Below, piece by piece: positions 11,214-22,231 of a DNA stretch of 64,000 bases (position 1 is its first letter; each line of letters begins with the position of its first letter). A program made the translations under genes and the position numbers. The notes below the pieces were generated by a model. It was not told the origin of the DNA, made no database searches, and was given only the letters and a program-made list of their open reading frames with translations. Location of the stretch: NCBI GenBank assembly GCA_022701365.1, contig JAKUHH010000013.1, positions 124,001 to 188,000 of the forward strand, in the 5' to 3' direction. The stretch comes from Mycocentrospora acerina (taxonomy: Eukaryota; Ascomycota; Dothideomycetes; Pleosporales).

Positions 11214-14200
11214 ATGGCTCTCATGCTAGCACCCTACAATAGTGCTATGCGCCTAGGCATGGGCTTTAATTCCTACACTCAAGCACTTTGTGTCAACGAT
11301 ATTGTGCGAAAGCCTGGAAATATTCCTGCTAGCGAAGGTGATCTGCGCGCTGCCGAGTTGACCAAAAAAACAGACGCTGCTACCACCCAAGCTAAACAAC
11401 TAACCGCAGGCTCGCAAGACCTTCCGCCTCAGGCTTTCCTTGAAGGAGCCAAAGGAACAGTAGCGAGAACAATTGTAGATGGACAGAAAGAAGTCAGTCA
11501 AGTCGTTAGTTGGGAGGCAACATTTGTCGAGAACAGCTCAGATATCCTCCAGAAGCTCGATGTGAGCGGTATGGCTACACAACCAACAAATCTAAGAACT
11601 AGCAGCACTAACAATTGACACAGGTGCACTTTCTATCAAAATGGCTGGCTTGGGTTCGCTATCTGGCAAAGCTGGCTTTGTTGACTCCACTGAAATCAAA
11701 AAAGCGGACATCAACTATCTCATTCATGTCAAGGTCGTCAACCAACGCTTAATTGCTGAGAACGTTACCGAGTTCTGTCCTATAGACCATGTTGAGCCTG
11801 GACAGTTTACAGAAATATACGGTGACTGCTTCATTTCAGGCTTCATCGAGGGTGGCGAGTTCGATGCCATCGTCTCTATCACCACGGCGAACACCATGAA
11901 GAAGAATGGAATTTCTGGCGAGCTCGAACTCTCTGCAAATATCAGCGGTATAAATGTGGCGGGCAAAGTCACAGGCTCAAAGGTCGACAATTCGAGTCTA
12001 AATAACGCCAAGACGAGAATCAGGTGAGATCTGGACGAAGTCTTATTCGAACCAATGGCTAATTAACGACTCAAGCCTCACGTGGTCCGGTGGAGGTGAT
12101 ATAAGGGATGATAGCATTAAAGAGTGGACTCTGCAAAACTTAAAGGAAGTGGCCATGGGTTTCCCAGACGCAGTTGCTGCGTGTAAGCAAAATCATCTTC
12201 CCATTCTGACACCTAATATGCTGACATTTATTGCAAAGGTCCACAGCGCGTGAGGTATGTTTGCTCCAAAACCTCATAGCTGTCCAATCTACTCACACCA
12301 TATCTAAGTGCAATCTTGACCAAGTATACTTCATTACGAAGTTATCATCAGCAGACCAAAAAGGGATCTCCACTCGACTATGAGAATGCTGGCGTTTACA
12401 CTGCATCTCTATATGACGCATACACTGTCAGTTAAATTTCTCTTGAGTCCTCAAAAGTCCAACACTAAATCATAGCAGGACTACAAGATCACGTGGAAAG
12501 AAATACAGGCCAGTACGTCATCCTGGACACATTCCATACTAATGACAAACTGACTTGTTTTTTAGTGATATCAAGGCTAAATATGAAAGATATTGAGCTC
12601 TTCGCGCAAGAAGCTCCATCTGGTTTGAAGAAATATGCAGCTCTCATCAAAGAAGCAGAACTCAAAAAGAATGAACAGTACGAAGCCGCTGTGGAGGCAC
12701 AGAAGAGAAGTCAAAATTCTTCCATGTTAGTGCCTGTGCCTGGAAGATCCCAGGCTGTTAAGATAATTGAAAAACCATTACCGGCTAATGTAGTTGAGCT
12801 TTACGACCCTGATATTTTCGGCTTAGAGTCAGCAGCTCGTGATTGTCGTTTTGAGATGATCAAAATTGTTCGAGAAGTACGTAAGCCATATCAGCATTCA
12901 CACGCATTTGATATTTACATATGACCCACAGGTTGACGCAGTCACAGCGGACCCTAAAGTTGCCTGTGATCCTCTTCGCGCCTCCCAGTATCTGAGCCCA
13001 AGCATTTTCAGGATGCTTCTCCCTGTAAGTTGCATCTTCTATTTACGAGATACGGGATCACTGACACAAATCTATCTAGACGCCTTATAAAGAACGTCTG
13101 CCTACCTTGGAAATGTGGACTAGTACCAAGGAAGATCTTGAAGAAAAGAAAAAGAATATTGATGCCCAAAACGCCGAAATCAATGAGATAAAGAAGAAGC
13201 TCGAGTCTGCTCTGATTGTAAGTGTAGATCACTGATTTGTATGAATAGTTGACTTATTGAACTCTACAGAATCCTATCAGAGCTGAAAATGGAGCTCTTC
13301 TTACGAACGATGTTAAGGACATTACTGAGCTTCACTCCAGTATCCAAACTTCCTTGTCTAAAAACGCGTACAGAGCAGACGCATTTCGCATGCAAAGTTT
13401 GCTAAAAGATAAGAACAGCATTTCGACTGGTGCAACATTCTTCAATGACCTTGACGATTTGGAGCTCGGCATCTATCCAAGTGAATTGAGGCTATGGACC
13501 GATGAACAGAAAATCAGCGGCATCTGCGTTGTTTACAAGAATAGCAAGGAAATTTCTCATGGACAAAAAGAGGGCAATCCTCAAGCTGTGCTTCAACTTG
13601 ACTATGACGAAGTTATCACTGAGTTAGAAGTCAACGTAGTACAGGGCGCGAATAACGCTCCTTCCGTTACGGCAATCACTGTGGCGACCTCCAAGTGCAA
13701 CATTTTTACTGCTGGAAATAAGTCTGGTGGAAAGGCTCATAGTTTCTCCATGGTAGACTACCGTCAGTGGTCGTTCCGTGGCTTCTTTGGCTTCACTTCC
13801 ATCGACGGTTTTGAGGACATAGGGGTTGTCTGGGGTAAGGATGTACCCGCGGCAACCACTAGCGCCGTTCAAATACCGTTGGCCAAACACCTTCTCGGAA
13901 TTGGAGCGCCACTACAAGAAAAGACAAAGAAGCTGATGTCTGTGACAAAGCCTGCGGAACATTTTTACCTGGGTGACTGTGTAGGCACTGGATCATCATC
14001 TCAATCTACCAACAGTTTTACTGCGTTAGAGACTATAGTCGGTTCTTCCAAGATTTCCAAATTGTCGTTCAGTGCATCAGCCGGCCGACTTAGCGGTCTC
14101 AAGGTTGAGTACAGCGACCAAATAGAACTGACGCATGGCGCCTACTCACAGGACCAGGAAGTTTGGAACTGCAATATCCTGGCTCCTATAGTCGCTGCTA

Positions 14201-14481
14201 AACTGACTGTGGGCAAGACTATCAGCACTCCTGAGCCGTTCATTGACTCAGTTGAGCTCGTCTGCGGAGACGAAAACGGGGATTTGCCCTTGTGGCCGCT
14301 AGATGTGTCAACTGTGCGGTATCTCGGTGACCATGTAGAAACTGACAAGCTGGAAGTTGTTTCTAAGCTGACCGAGCAAGCACCCAAGCTTGCGCGCGCA
14401 AATTGGACTTTGCGTGGCTTCTATGGAGAGGAAAGTCATGGACTCATCACAAGACTTGGACTGATTTGGGGGTGTGCTTGA
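11214..14481 (+). CDS. MACPF-like / coiled-coil / double jacalin-like lectin protein, 927 aa, ten exons
   Basis: Exons: 11214-11568, 11624-12023, 12076-12182, 12239-12254, 12309-12426, 12479-12512, 12566-12876, 12932-13024, 13080-13217, 13270-14481. All junctions keep phase and the total is 2784 nt. The joining was guided by the paralogue at 7443-9173. Residues ~184-198 carry Y-G-D-C-F-I-S-G-F-I-E-G-G-E-F, the MACPF-like signature. Residues ~490-525 are a charged coiled coil (E-K-K-K-N-I-D, I-K-K-K-L-E). Two beta-prism repeats follow, at ~579-722 and ~757-927. Each has the jacalin pattern I-x-G-(I/L)-x-V-x-Y, H-G, a late (F/L)-R-G-F-(F/Y)-G, and L-G-(V/L)-(I/V)-W near the end. The likely role is a lectin-targeted pore-forming protein acting on glycan-bearing membranes. 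The lectin call is strong; the pore-forming role is inference. There is no obvious signal peptide. Two very short exons (16 and 34 nt) make transcript confirmation desirable. Confidence 0.7.
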
Positions 14482-15049
14482 TGAATTGTATGTATCTCTG
14501 ATTTTTGGCACCCTAAGATGTCAGCTCCTTCCGGTTAAGAACAGTTGTTCTAAATCCGGATTTTGGTCTTGAACAAACATGAGGCGGTGAAAGGTGCTTC
14601 ATCAAAGGATATGAATAATTTTGCATCATGAATTAGTAACTTTCAAGTCTCTTCAAATAAAATAGCATGCCTGTAGACTAGTTGATAAAATACGCTATTG
14701 AATGAGGAGCACAACACGTTCACACAAATCTGACCGCCTCATTTGAGATGCCTAATTGAAGCTAATTGCGCCACCATCACCACCCCACTTGTGGCATAAT
14801 ATGGAAGTATTGCTTCTTCCGGGTGATTTAATCCATGTCTGATTTCTCCCACCTTTGAAAAGGCCCTTCCACCCTGCTCATGCATAAGGGCGTTGGCTTG
14901 CATAGTGGCTTGCAGGTGGGCTGGACACGCTTAACAAAGTAAGCTCCAGCTTTCGGCCTCATCTGCTGCCTTAAAACCTTTCTATCCTCCGGATACCTTG
15001 CTTTCAAACCCCCTCTTCTTGTCCAACATTACAACCTCACGTTTCATCA
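14482..15049. other. Intergenic stretch, promoter of the coiled-coil gene
   Basis: About 570 bp without coding frames. The CT-rich, TTTC-containing run just before 15050 resembles a fungal core promoter/5'UTR. No specific site is recognised. Confidence 0.45.
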
Positions 15050-15757
15050 ATGGCAGTTTTAATTCAGCACACCTGCAATCGCGGGTCTGACACAGATACA
15101 AGTCTCTTTAAGAACGATAACAACAATGTCACCGCGCTGCAAAATGCCCGACTACAGAAGAAGCTGATGGAGGAATCCGCCCTTCAACATCAGAAGCAAT
15201 TGAAGGAAGCTGACGAAAAGTTACAAAGCCAGGTTGGAGATAAGGAGAAAGCTCAGAAAGAACGGGATGAGTTGCAAGTGGAGAAGAAAAACTTGACTCA
15301 TACTCTTGAATTGAAGAAGAGCGAACTAGAGAAGTCAGGTGCCGAAGTTGAGAGGCTTAAGGCAGTGAATCAGGAGGCACAAAACCAAATGGAGCTTCTC
15401 AAAAGGCAAAAGAATGAAGAAGTCGAAAATCAGAAGAGGGCAAACGAAGAGTTACGAGCATCGATGAGGGCCCTTCAGTCGGAGTACGACAATTTGAGAA
15501 GAACTACTGATGGTGTGCCTGCCCTCTCAATTCACAGCATTACTTGGGGAGATACACAACTTTGGCACAATGCGGGCATCCGAGCAAAAGTGCAACAATA
15601 TATTGAGGGCAGACGCGGTTTCACATTCAACAACGATTTCTTTGCTGGAGATACGAAACCTGGCCAAGTCAAGTGTGGTTCAATTTCCTACAGCTACAGA
15701 TTCGGTCCTACAATCATAAGATCTGGACGAGAAGGTGAAAATTCTTCATTTCAATAG
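15050..15757 (+). CDS. Coiled-coil protein with DnaJC11-C-terminus-like domain
   Basis: A single-exon frame of 235 aa. The ATG at 15050 is preceded by CATCA. Residues ~30-155 form a long, heptad-like coiled coil rich in K, E, Q and L. The last ~75 residues read S-I-T-W-G-D-T, then N-N-D-F-F-A-G-D-T-K-P-G-x-x-K-x-G-x-I-x-Y. This resembles the small domain at the C-terminus of DnaJC11-type proteins (DUF3395; typical pattern Y-G, a short helix, then N/L-x-G-F-x-D-P-x-x-G-x-x-K-x-L-x-V-x-Y), which is also found alone in many fungal proteins of unknown role. Sitting immediately downstream of the MACPF-lectin gene on the same strand, it could be a partner, but nothing in the sequence proves this. 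The domain call is a motif-level inference. Confidence 0.65.
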   Translation: MAVLIQHTCNRGSDTDTSLFKNDNNNVTALQNARLQKKLMEESALQHQKQLKEADEKLQSQVGDKEKAQKERDELQVEKKNLTHTLELKKSELEKSGAEVERLKAVNQEAQNQMELLKRQKNEEVENQKRANEELRASMRALQSEYDNLRRTTDGVPALSIHSITWGDTQLWHNAGIRAKVQQYIEGRRGFTFNNDFFAGDTKPGQVKCGSISYSYRFGPTIIRSGREGENSSFQ

Positions 15758-17298
15758 TTGAACTTGGTTTTCAGGGCTACAGAATTATATAGTAAATAAA
15801 TGAAAGTTGTGTTTAAGTTGGGTAGTTTTCCCAAGTTTTGAATTGAGTTGTTTCTAAGGCACCAACATCCTCGTTGGCTTTTTTTTATTGACTTGAAGAA
15901 ATACCAGGAATTGTACAATGCATTTTTTCGCCCGAATCTTTTGTATTCAGTGCAAAGATTCAACACATACTTGAGTGACAGAACCTTACTTATGACGGGA
16001 ACATTAATTTTACATTCAAAATTGATTAAAACGTTTTTCCCTCATCACGTTTTATGTCTTCGTATCGTAATTATTGAAATAATAATCGTGAAAACGATAT
16101 AACTTGCCTGATTGGTTAAAACTTAAGATTTATTTTCATTTTTTTTACGACTATCTTCTTTACTTTCACAACTTTTCTGTCACTTTCAAAAACTTTCAGA
16201 ACATGATTTGAACCTTTTGTGGTTGAGGATGATTTCAACTCCCATATCGTTTGACTGCCTCACAGTAAGGTGTTGTTATTAGCAAAGCTGTAAGCCCGCC
16301 TCGTTTCCAGTGATTTCAAAAAGGAGAGCCTTCTGAGGTGAAGATTGAGACGCTAGGAAGTACTGAAAGTGCTCTTCGCCTGAAAAGTGACTTGTGTCAC
16401 AAATGTTTTCAAAGTTGCTAAACTTTAGGACTGCCTAACAAGAAAATTTCTCCAAGCAAAGTAGAAAACTGGGACACGAGCTACATCTTTGAATAGCAAA
16501 GATATGAAGCATTTGTATGGGATAAGTAGGGTTATCATGTTGAATTGGTTAGTCATCATTCCCCCGAGATTCTCGGCAACACGACTGATCATTGGAGTGA
16601 ATTTGCTCTTGAGTCGGCCCGTTCCCAAATCTACTGATAGTATGTGGAAATATTGGCGAGAGATACGGTCAATACTGTCAAAGAAGTAGATGTAAGCTAA
16701 TCCTGAGATAACTTCTTATGGGAACCTCAAGTATTAAAATAGCGACAGCGTTATGCAAATGCGCAAGGAGATTACGATTCGATACCACGAGTACTCAATT
16801 TCTCATGACAAAGAGCTGTGGAGTAAATCGAGAGATAATGTATGATATATATAAGAAGGAGCTATAGTCATCTTGTAAAGGTTGTTATATCAGCTCAAAG
16901 CTCTGCTCATTTTTTCAAATATTTATCTCGCATGAACGATGTTCATTTCTATACTCTAAACATAGTAATTAGGCTATTTATCCAATAGCAAATTATTGTG
17001 TTCAGACACGTGATTGAAACGCGCGTATTCTCTTGGAGGAACCCCATTGCGAACTATCCCCGTTAAACTACGATAGCCAAGCCTGCAACGTTATGCCTAA
17101 ATAGTCGTGCTTTCCGAGCACTAACGAAGCCTGAATCCTGAATGAAACCTAATCCAATCCAATACAATACATGAATATCACTTTCCTAACGTAAATCTTC
17201 TCCTGAAGGACAGCCTCTGACGATAGCCGTTCTTTTTTAGCCCAACACTTCAGCATTCCTCTGCAATTCCAGTCCTAGGCATTACTTCCCACCTTACA
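15758..17298. other. AT-rich intergenic region with one possible coding fragment
   Basis: Mostly AT-rich and without genes. On the minus strand about 16428-16700 there is a continuous frame of about 90 codons containing D-S-I-D-R-I-S-R-Q-Y-F and ending R-Q-S. Its composition is protein-like (aromatic/hydrophobic), but it has no clear start and an acceptor-like TTAG at its upstream end. It could be a last exon or a gene relic. I do not recognise the family. Confidence 0.35.
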
Positions 17299-18438
17299 AT
17301 GCCAATTCTCACGCAGCAGCCTTTCAAAGGCATCTATATCCTCGGTGTACTCACCTTCGAACTCTTTACTCTACCCTTTTGGCTTCTCAAATACTCCACA
17401 CGCTATGGGCGTCAGCATCCGAGCTGGACCTTCCGCCAAGCCCTTTCGGTGCACATGCTCTGCTCTGGAATCTACTGCATAGCGAAGATCCAAATCGCAA
17501 CGCCGCTCTCGCTCAAGCCTGGCGCGGAGAAAGAGCGCTTCGTGCGTATTCTACCCGCAAAAGACAATTACTACCAGGGACCATTGCTGCCGAACGTCGA
17601 CGTGAAGCCCGCAGAAATCGGTGGAACATGGTATCCCGCGCCGCTGAGCGAATCCAGCGACACAACCAACGTCAAGGTTATCCTCCACATCCACGGCGGC
17701 GCATTTGTCGTCGCAGACGGCCGAACAAATTCATATGGATTCTTTGCAACCCAGCTCCTCAAACACTCCATAGCGACGCATGTTTTCGCGCCACAGTACC
17801 GACTATCCACTCTACCAGCCTCAAAGACATCAAACCCCTTCCCCGCTGGGCTACAGGACAGCCTAACTTCCTACATCTATCTGATCAACGAGCTTAAGAT
17901 CTCACCGCAGAACATCATCCTCTCCGGCGACTCTGCAGGCGGGAATCTCGCAATTTCGCTACTGCGGTATCTAACAGAATACGGGGAGTCTTGCGGTCTG
18001 CCGAACGTCTCAGCAGCGCTATTCTGGTCGCCTTGGATTGATCCATCGGATATCAGTGATGCATTGACTACCTCTAACATAAACCACAAGACGGATTACT
18101 TGCCGTACCCTCTAACGCTCTGGGGAAGTAAAGCCTATGCTGGAGTTGCTGGGGTTTCCACTATCGCTAAACCTTATTTGTCTCATAAGAATCATATGTT
18201 TAGGACTGTAGTTCCGATTTTCGTGAGCACTGGAGGTGGGGAGGGCCTGTATTTTGATAATGTGGAGTGGGCGGAGGAGATGAGGCAGGCCGGGAATGAT
18301 GTTACGCTAGATGTAGCGGAAAATTTACCGCATGATATTTTGGCGGTTGGGAACTCTAGTGGGTTTGAAGGCGAGTGTGAGGAGTTGGCGGAGAGGGCGG
18401 GGATATGGTTGAAGAATAGCGGGAAGAAGGTTTTGTAA
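17299..18438 (+). CDS. Alpha/beta hydrolase, HSL/GDXG family (esterase/lipase-like)
   Basis: An intact single-exon protein of 379 aa. H-G-G-A-F at 132-136 is the oxyanion-hole motif and G-D-S-A-G-G at 210-215 carries the nucleophile Ser212. Together they define the hormone-sensitive-lipase (GDXG) family. A C-terminal L-P-H-D-I-L supplies the likely catalytic His, and an Asp upstream should complete the triad. Residues ~11-31 are strongly hydrophobic (I-L-G-V-L-T-F, L-P-F-W-L-L) and could be a membrane anchor, as in many fungal members of this family. The expected activity is hydrolysis of short-chain esters or acylated metabolites; the substrate cannot be told. The N-terminal two thirds is GC-rich in third positions and looks like a normally evolving gene, unlike the AT-rich surroundings. 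Confidence 0.85.
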   Translation: MPILTQQPFKGIYILGVLTFELFTLPFWLLKYSTRYGRQHPSWTFRQALSVHMLCSGIYCIAKIQIATPLSLKPGAEKERFVRILPAKDNYYQGPLLPNVDVKPAEIGGTWYPAPLSESSDTTNVKVILHIHGGAFVVADGRTNSYGFFATQLLKHSIATHVFAPQYRLSTLPASKTSNPFPAGLQDSLTSYIYLINELKISPQNIILSGDSAGGNLAISLLRYLTEYGESCGLPNVSAALFWSPWIDPSDISDALTTSNINHKTDYLPYPLTLWGSKAYAGVAGVSTIAKPYLSHKNHMFRTVVPIFVSTGGGEGLYFDNVEWAEEMRQAGNDVTLDVAENLPHDILAVGNSSGFEGECEELAERAGIWLKNSGKKVL

Positions 18439-19209
18439 TGGATATTTTCAAGAGTTTGATTTGGGATTTCTTTTCAACTAAGTGTGAGGGGCTTGGTCTG
18501 CAGCTCTGTTTACAGAAGTTGGATATGTAAGGGTTCTAGTTTTTCTTTTTGTTGCATTGAATAACTTTGAGTGGAGAGTAGGACTGGAACCATCAACAAC
18601 GTTCTAAAATATTGGTGGCTTATGTGATTGATTTACGCATCGTTTACAGTTAATTGATAAAAGAAGCGTAGCGAGATAAACATTCAACTTTTCTAGAATA
18701 TGTACCCACCAGCTGTCGAAAGGGAACGCAGGAAATGGACGAAATATAGCAGGAATGCCTTACCTGTCTAACATGTTGCTTGAGCTGGTCGCAGCGCGTC
18801 TTGAAACCCAAGGCACTGGACAAACTGACATGATAAGATGGATAGTAAGCTGAAGCATGGCATGGCGATGTTAAATGACATGGTATAATTAGTCGAAAAA
18901 TCAACGGTTGTTAAAATAAGTAGGTTGGGCATTGCGTGAGCTTCGATGAGCTTAGGTATGTTGACGAAACTTTCGTATTGAGTTAGTCTCAGTCCGTTGT
19001 GACTTAGGCTATAGCAACTACTGCGCTGCGGTCTGACAGTAAATCAATTGTCTATCAAATGCATTTAACCGTGAGTTGAAGTAAATGTGAGGGAAACAGA
19101 GCAAACTACTCAAAACATCACAACAAGTCAGGAAAACAAAACAGTGAATCAGTCATCACTGCAAAAAAGCTCCACAGAGTGTCTATTCAATCAATAACAG
19201 CATTCGAGT
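18439..19209. other. Intergenic stretch, no gene seen
   Basis: About 770 bp. Only a chance-like minus-strand frame (18650-18904) is present. It likely contains the 3' end of the hydrolase transcript. Confidence 0.45.
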
Positions 19210-19710
19210 CTATACTTCCCCACGCAGACACTCGCGCACATACCGGGGCACCCATATTTCCTTGACCCATTCACCCACCCGCTTCAATCCAGCAAGAACC
19301 TGATAGCATCCTTCAAGGCTTGCACAATCTCCAAATGCAGTCTCTCCGCCTACTATACTTATGCCTTGCCCAACTGACCCATCAAGGGCGAAGAACAGGC
19401 TGTATCGCGCACCTACAGCCATGATGAGCAGCAAGGGCATGGGCACGGCGATATTTTTGGTAGGTGGAAGGAGGGTTCGCATGCGATTGAAATGGGTGGC
19501 GGCCCATAGGGAGAGCTGCGTCAAAGCTTCAGATTCGCTGCTGTTGGGCGTCTTGGCCAGGAGCGATACGGCAATAGTATTCCTACAAAGGCTCTGGACG
19601 CTTTCACGTGTGTAATTGATACTGTTGATACCGTTGCATGTATCTGCGAGGATGCACTCGATGAGATGGGGCCTGCCATCATGTCCTGGCAGCAGCGCAC
19701 AGCTGGAACG
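19210..19710 (-). pseudogene. Relic of a fungal PD-(D/E)XK nuclease-like domain protein
   Basis: Reading down from about 19710 there is an open frame of about 165 codons without an ATG near its start, preceded by an in-frame TAG. It reads Q-L-S-L-W-A-A-T-H-F, then P-M-P-L-L-L-I, G-A-R-Y-S-L-F-F-A, G-D-C-A-S-L-E-G-C-Y-Q-V-L-A-G-L, and ends W-V-P-R-Y-V-R. This order (Q-L-x-x-W-x-A-A, P-x-x-P-x-x-x-(I/V), a G-x-x-W/Y strand, G-x-x-x-S-x-x-G-x-Y-x-(L/I)-x-x-x-L) matches the C-terminal half of the PD-(D/E)XK nuclease-like proteins that are abundant, and often broken, in ascomycete accessory regions. Upstream of 19710 the frame still looks protein-like beyond the stop. It is probably a decayed copy; substrate and role are unknown even for intact members. 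Confidence 0.5.
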
Positions 19711-20430
19711 CTAGTTCGAATCGCGCATCCAGACGATGTAGCCCTTCCCTCAAACGTTTAAATGCGCACGATGTAGAGTGTAGGCGTGACAGATGGACGC
19801 ATTAGACTTGGGCCTTTAGCTACAAAATGATGCTGGACTAGGTAGGTGAGTGACGCCACGGCAACGACGTCTTCATTGGCCTCACGGAGCAAAATCGAAG
19901 TTGGTCAGGTGCAGCTGCTTGGCAGTCAATTGGTGGAAGACATTGCATCACGATCTGGATGGCTCTCTGCATGGTACATCACCTATTCAATTCTTAAGAA
20001 GCATTAGCGTCTGTTATGAAATCAGGATTAGCACCTGCCCTGGTGAACAAAGCCATTGTTATCGACTAGCGTGACCTGGGGTGCATGATTTTACAAAACT
20101 CCATTTGCATATTACAGGTTTACCCAGACGAGTCAGACCCCACAAAGTGAGCACGGGCAAAGCGGCCCATCGTGCGGTAGTCAGTGGGTCCGGTACAGCT
20201 ACGATAACCGAGACATGCCTGCAGCTGACCTGCACATCTGACTCGCTTTGAAGCATTCTCCATCTAACTACACGCGCTATATTTTGCTTTAGGTATGCGC
20301 GTCCCTAACTGAATGGTATTTGTCACGTCAGCAAAATTACCTCGATTGCTCTGTGATGATGCACTACTGCTCAACGTCTAACAAGGTTGATAGCAAGTCC
20401 CGTCCACTCGCGCTTCTAATCGCAACTGAT
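19711..20430. other. Intergenic stretch, no gene seen
   Basis: About 700 bp with no supported frame. The first part may contain further decayed sequence of the nuclease-like relic. Confidence 0.4.
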
Positions 20431-21591
20431 TCATTTCTTTCGCTCGGAAAAGCTGAAGTTCATTGTGCCACCGTTGTTGGTAGTCCCAGATAACACGTTC
20501 TCACCGGTAATAGTTCCATGAAACACGGCACCTTGATACGAGTTACCTGCACGGCCATGATTCTCAGTCGCAGATGCACTCTCCGACTTAGTAACGTCGG
20601 ACTGGCTGCTCTCGCTATTTTTCAGCCACCTCTCTAGCACACCCCTAACCTGACCGTATCCTGCATCCGATTTTCCCGTGAACTTGGTCATTGTCCGGTG
20701 ATTTGCGTCGATGCTGCAGTTGTCGTACGCAGCCAGTATCGCAGACTCTCCTTCTACGACTTTTCCCACTGTGTCATTCATCTTGAGAGCCTCATAAAAG
20801 CAGTAGATTCTAAGATCAGGCTTGTCTCGTCGCAGCATGTGCTGGAAATCTTCTTCGGTCCTCTGCAGGTCGGACGAGCCAGGATCCAGGTTGCCTAGGA
20901 TTTCCCGATTCGTGCCGCGGAATACATTGACGTATCTTGCTACAGTTCTTCCCCAGTTGGCTAGGTGCGTTCCTCCGTGAGGTGTGCCCATGAAGATGAT
21001 GCCTAGCGTGCTAGCAATGATGCTGCTTAGGTCCTCCCTCTTGTTACTGAGGTTTAAAGCTTCCTCACATACCAACCCTCCAAGGCTGTGAGCGACAAAT
21101 ATTATCGGTCGTCCGCCAACTTGAGGTCTTTGGTCAAGGAGCGCATATGCCAGTACTTTTCCATGATCATATAGCCTGTTCGAGCTTGCCACGGTCCAGA
21201 AGCGGACGACATCAGCATCATAGCCAAACGTCATGATGCGAGCCTTAGGAAAGTCCTGTGAGAGAAGAGAGCCTGGCCAGAAGGTGTTATTGCTGTGCGT
21301 CCAGGTCTTCTCGCGATTGCCAGTGAGTCCATGGACAAAGACGATACTTTGGTCACAAGTAAGCATGTTTCAAATCGCTACACTAAAACTCACTTACTCA
21401 ACAGATGCGTCTAAGGGATCAGCAACGACTCTGATTCCTTTCAGTCCTTCGGTCGCATATCTACACTTTCATCAGCAACATCTATGACTGTTGAAGATGA
21501 CTAACAGTTCCTGGTCGGCGCCCTTATCGATTCCAGCACTCACTTCCGTATTTGATGAACTTAACCGCCCTTGTCTAGTGAATAAAGACAT
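20431..21591 (-). CDS. SesB-like lipase with C-terminal amyloid-type motif, 343 aa, three exons
   Basis: Exons 21591-21544, 21465-21398 and 21346-20431. The introns are 78 and 51 nt and the phases close. The joined N-terminus gives D-P-L-D-A-S-V-D-I-V-F-V-H-G-L-T-G, typical of this family and broken without the splice. Ser126 lies in A-H-S-L-G-G; G-T-P-H-G-G follows. His255 in D-A-N-H completes the likely triad, with an acidic residue between. This is the DUF676/SERAC1-like serine hydrolase group that includes fungal SesB. The tail, residues ~306-338, ends G-T-T-N-N-G-G-T-M-N-F-S-F, a short motif mirrored at the N-terminus of the divergent NLR at 22232. In known fungal systems such paired motifs form amyloid contacts that bring the NLR to its lipase executor, causing incompatibility-type cell death. 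The role is inferred from this pairing. Confidence 0.8.
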
Positions 21592-22231
21592 TTTGAAAAA
21601 AAGCTGTCGGAATGAGCAGTATGTCACGCAGCCTGGTACAGTTGAGCTGGCTTTATCGACAAGAGCAAGTTAACGTAAATTTACTTCCAGTACGGCTGAG
21701 CTTGCTCTGTGCGACCAGGAAAAAGAAATTCGACGATGTTCTGCCTCAGCTGCGGCTGAGCTGGCTTTGTGAGACTGGACAAAGGTACATCGACGTTGGC
21801 CTGCTTCATGTGTGGTTGAGCTACTGCGAAGCAAGACCTCTACGAAGAAGCTCATGCCCATTGTTACATCTCACTACTTAGTATTTGTTGCTGCAAATAA
21901 CAAAAAATTTAAGGTACCTAGATGCTGTGCTCAAACCACATTCTTACCGAGGTCAACTTACAGACGGTTATAAACACGCCACACGTGGAATTTTGAGGCA
22001 ATATAGCATGCTGCAGACGCATTGCAGTAGCGTTTGTCTGCTATATTAGCTTGCATGAAGCAACTAAAGAATGACTCCCTTCGTATAATCTACTTAGGTT
22101 GCTCCAATCTCCTACTTTGGGTGCGGCTGAGCTGCAACTGAGCAAGAACTCTATAACCAACCTGAGTTGCGCCAGCCTCCTGTTTCCATCAGTCCTGCAT
22201 GCAACTAACGCGAGAGCGTTCTTGAGATCGT
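21592..22231. promoter_or_regulatory. Intergenic region between the divergent lipase and NLR genes
   Basis: About 640 bp between the two ATGs (21591 minus, 22232 plus). It must hold both promoters. It contains a degenerate 60-bp tandem repeat (listed separately) and a related sequence near 22125-22150. No defined factor-binding site is recognised. Confidence 0.5.
21630..21865. repeat. Degenerate tandem repeat, four units of about 54-60 bp
   Basis: The core G-(T/C)-TGAGCT-(G/T/A)-GCT recurs at 21641, 21695, 21755 and 21815, spacings of 54, 60 and 60 bp. Each core is followed by a GACNAG/GACTGGAC-like stretch and a CGAC block. Because the period is a multiple of three, one plus-strand frame (21612-21881) translates to an imperfect 20-residue repeat around L-S-W-L-C. 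It may be a relic of a repeat-protein gene or promoter repeats; I cannot decide which. Confidence 0.55.

Noticed and set aside
17379..17897. 172-aa Arg-rich frame overlapping the hydrolase
   Set aside because: It lies in another phase of a GC-rich coding region; the hydrolase frame has the family motifs.
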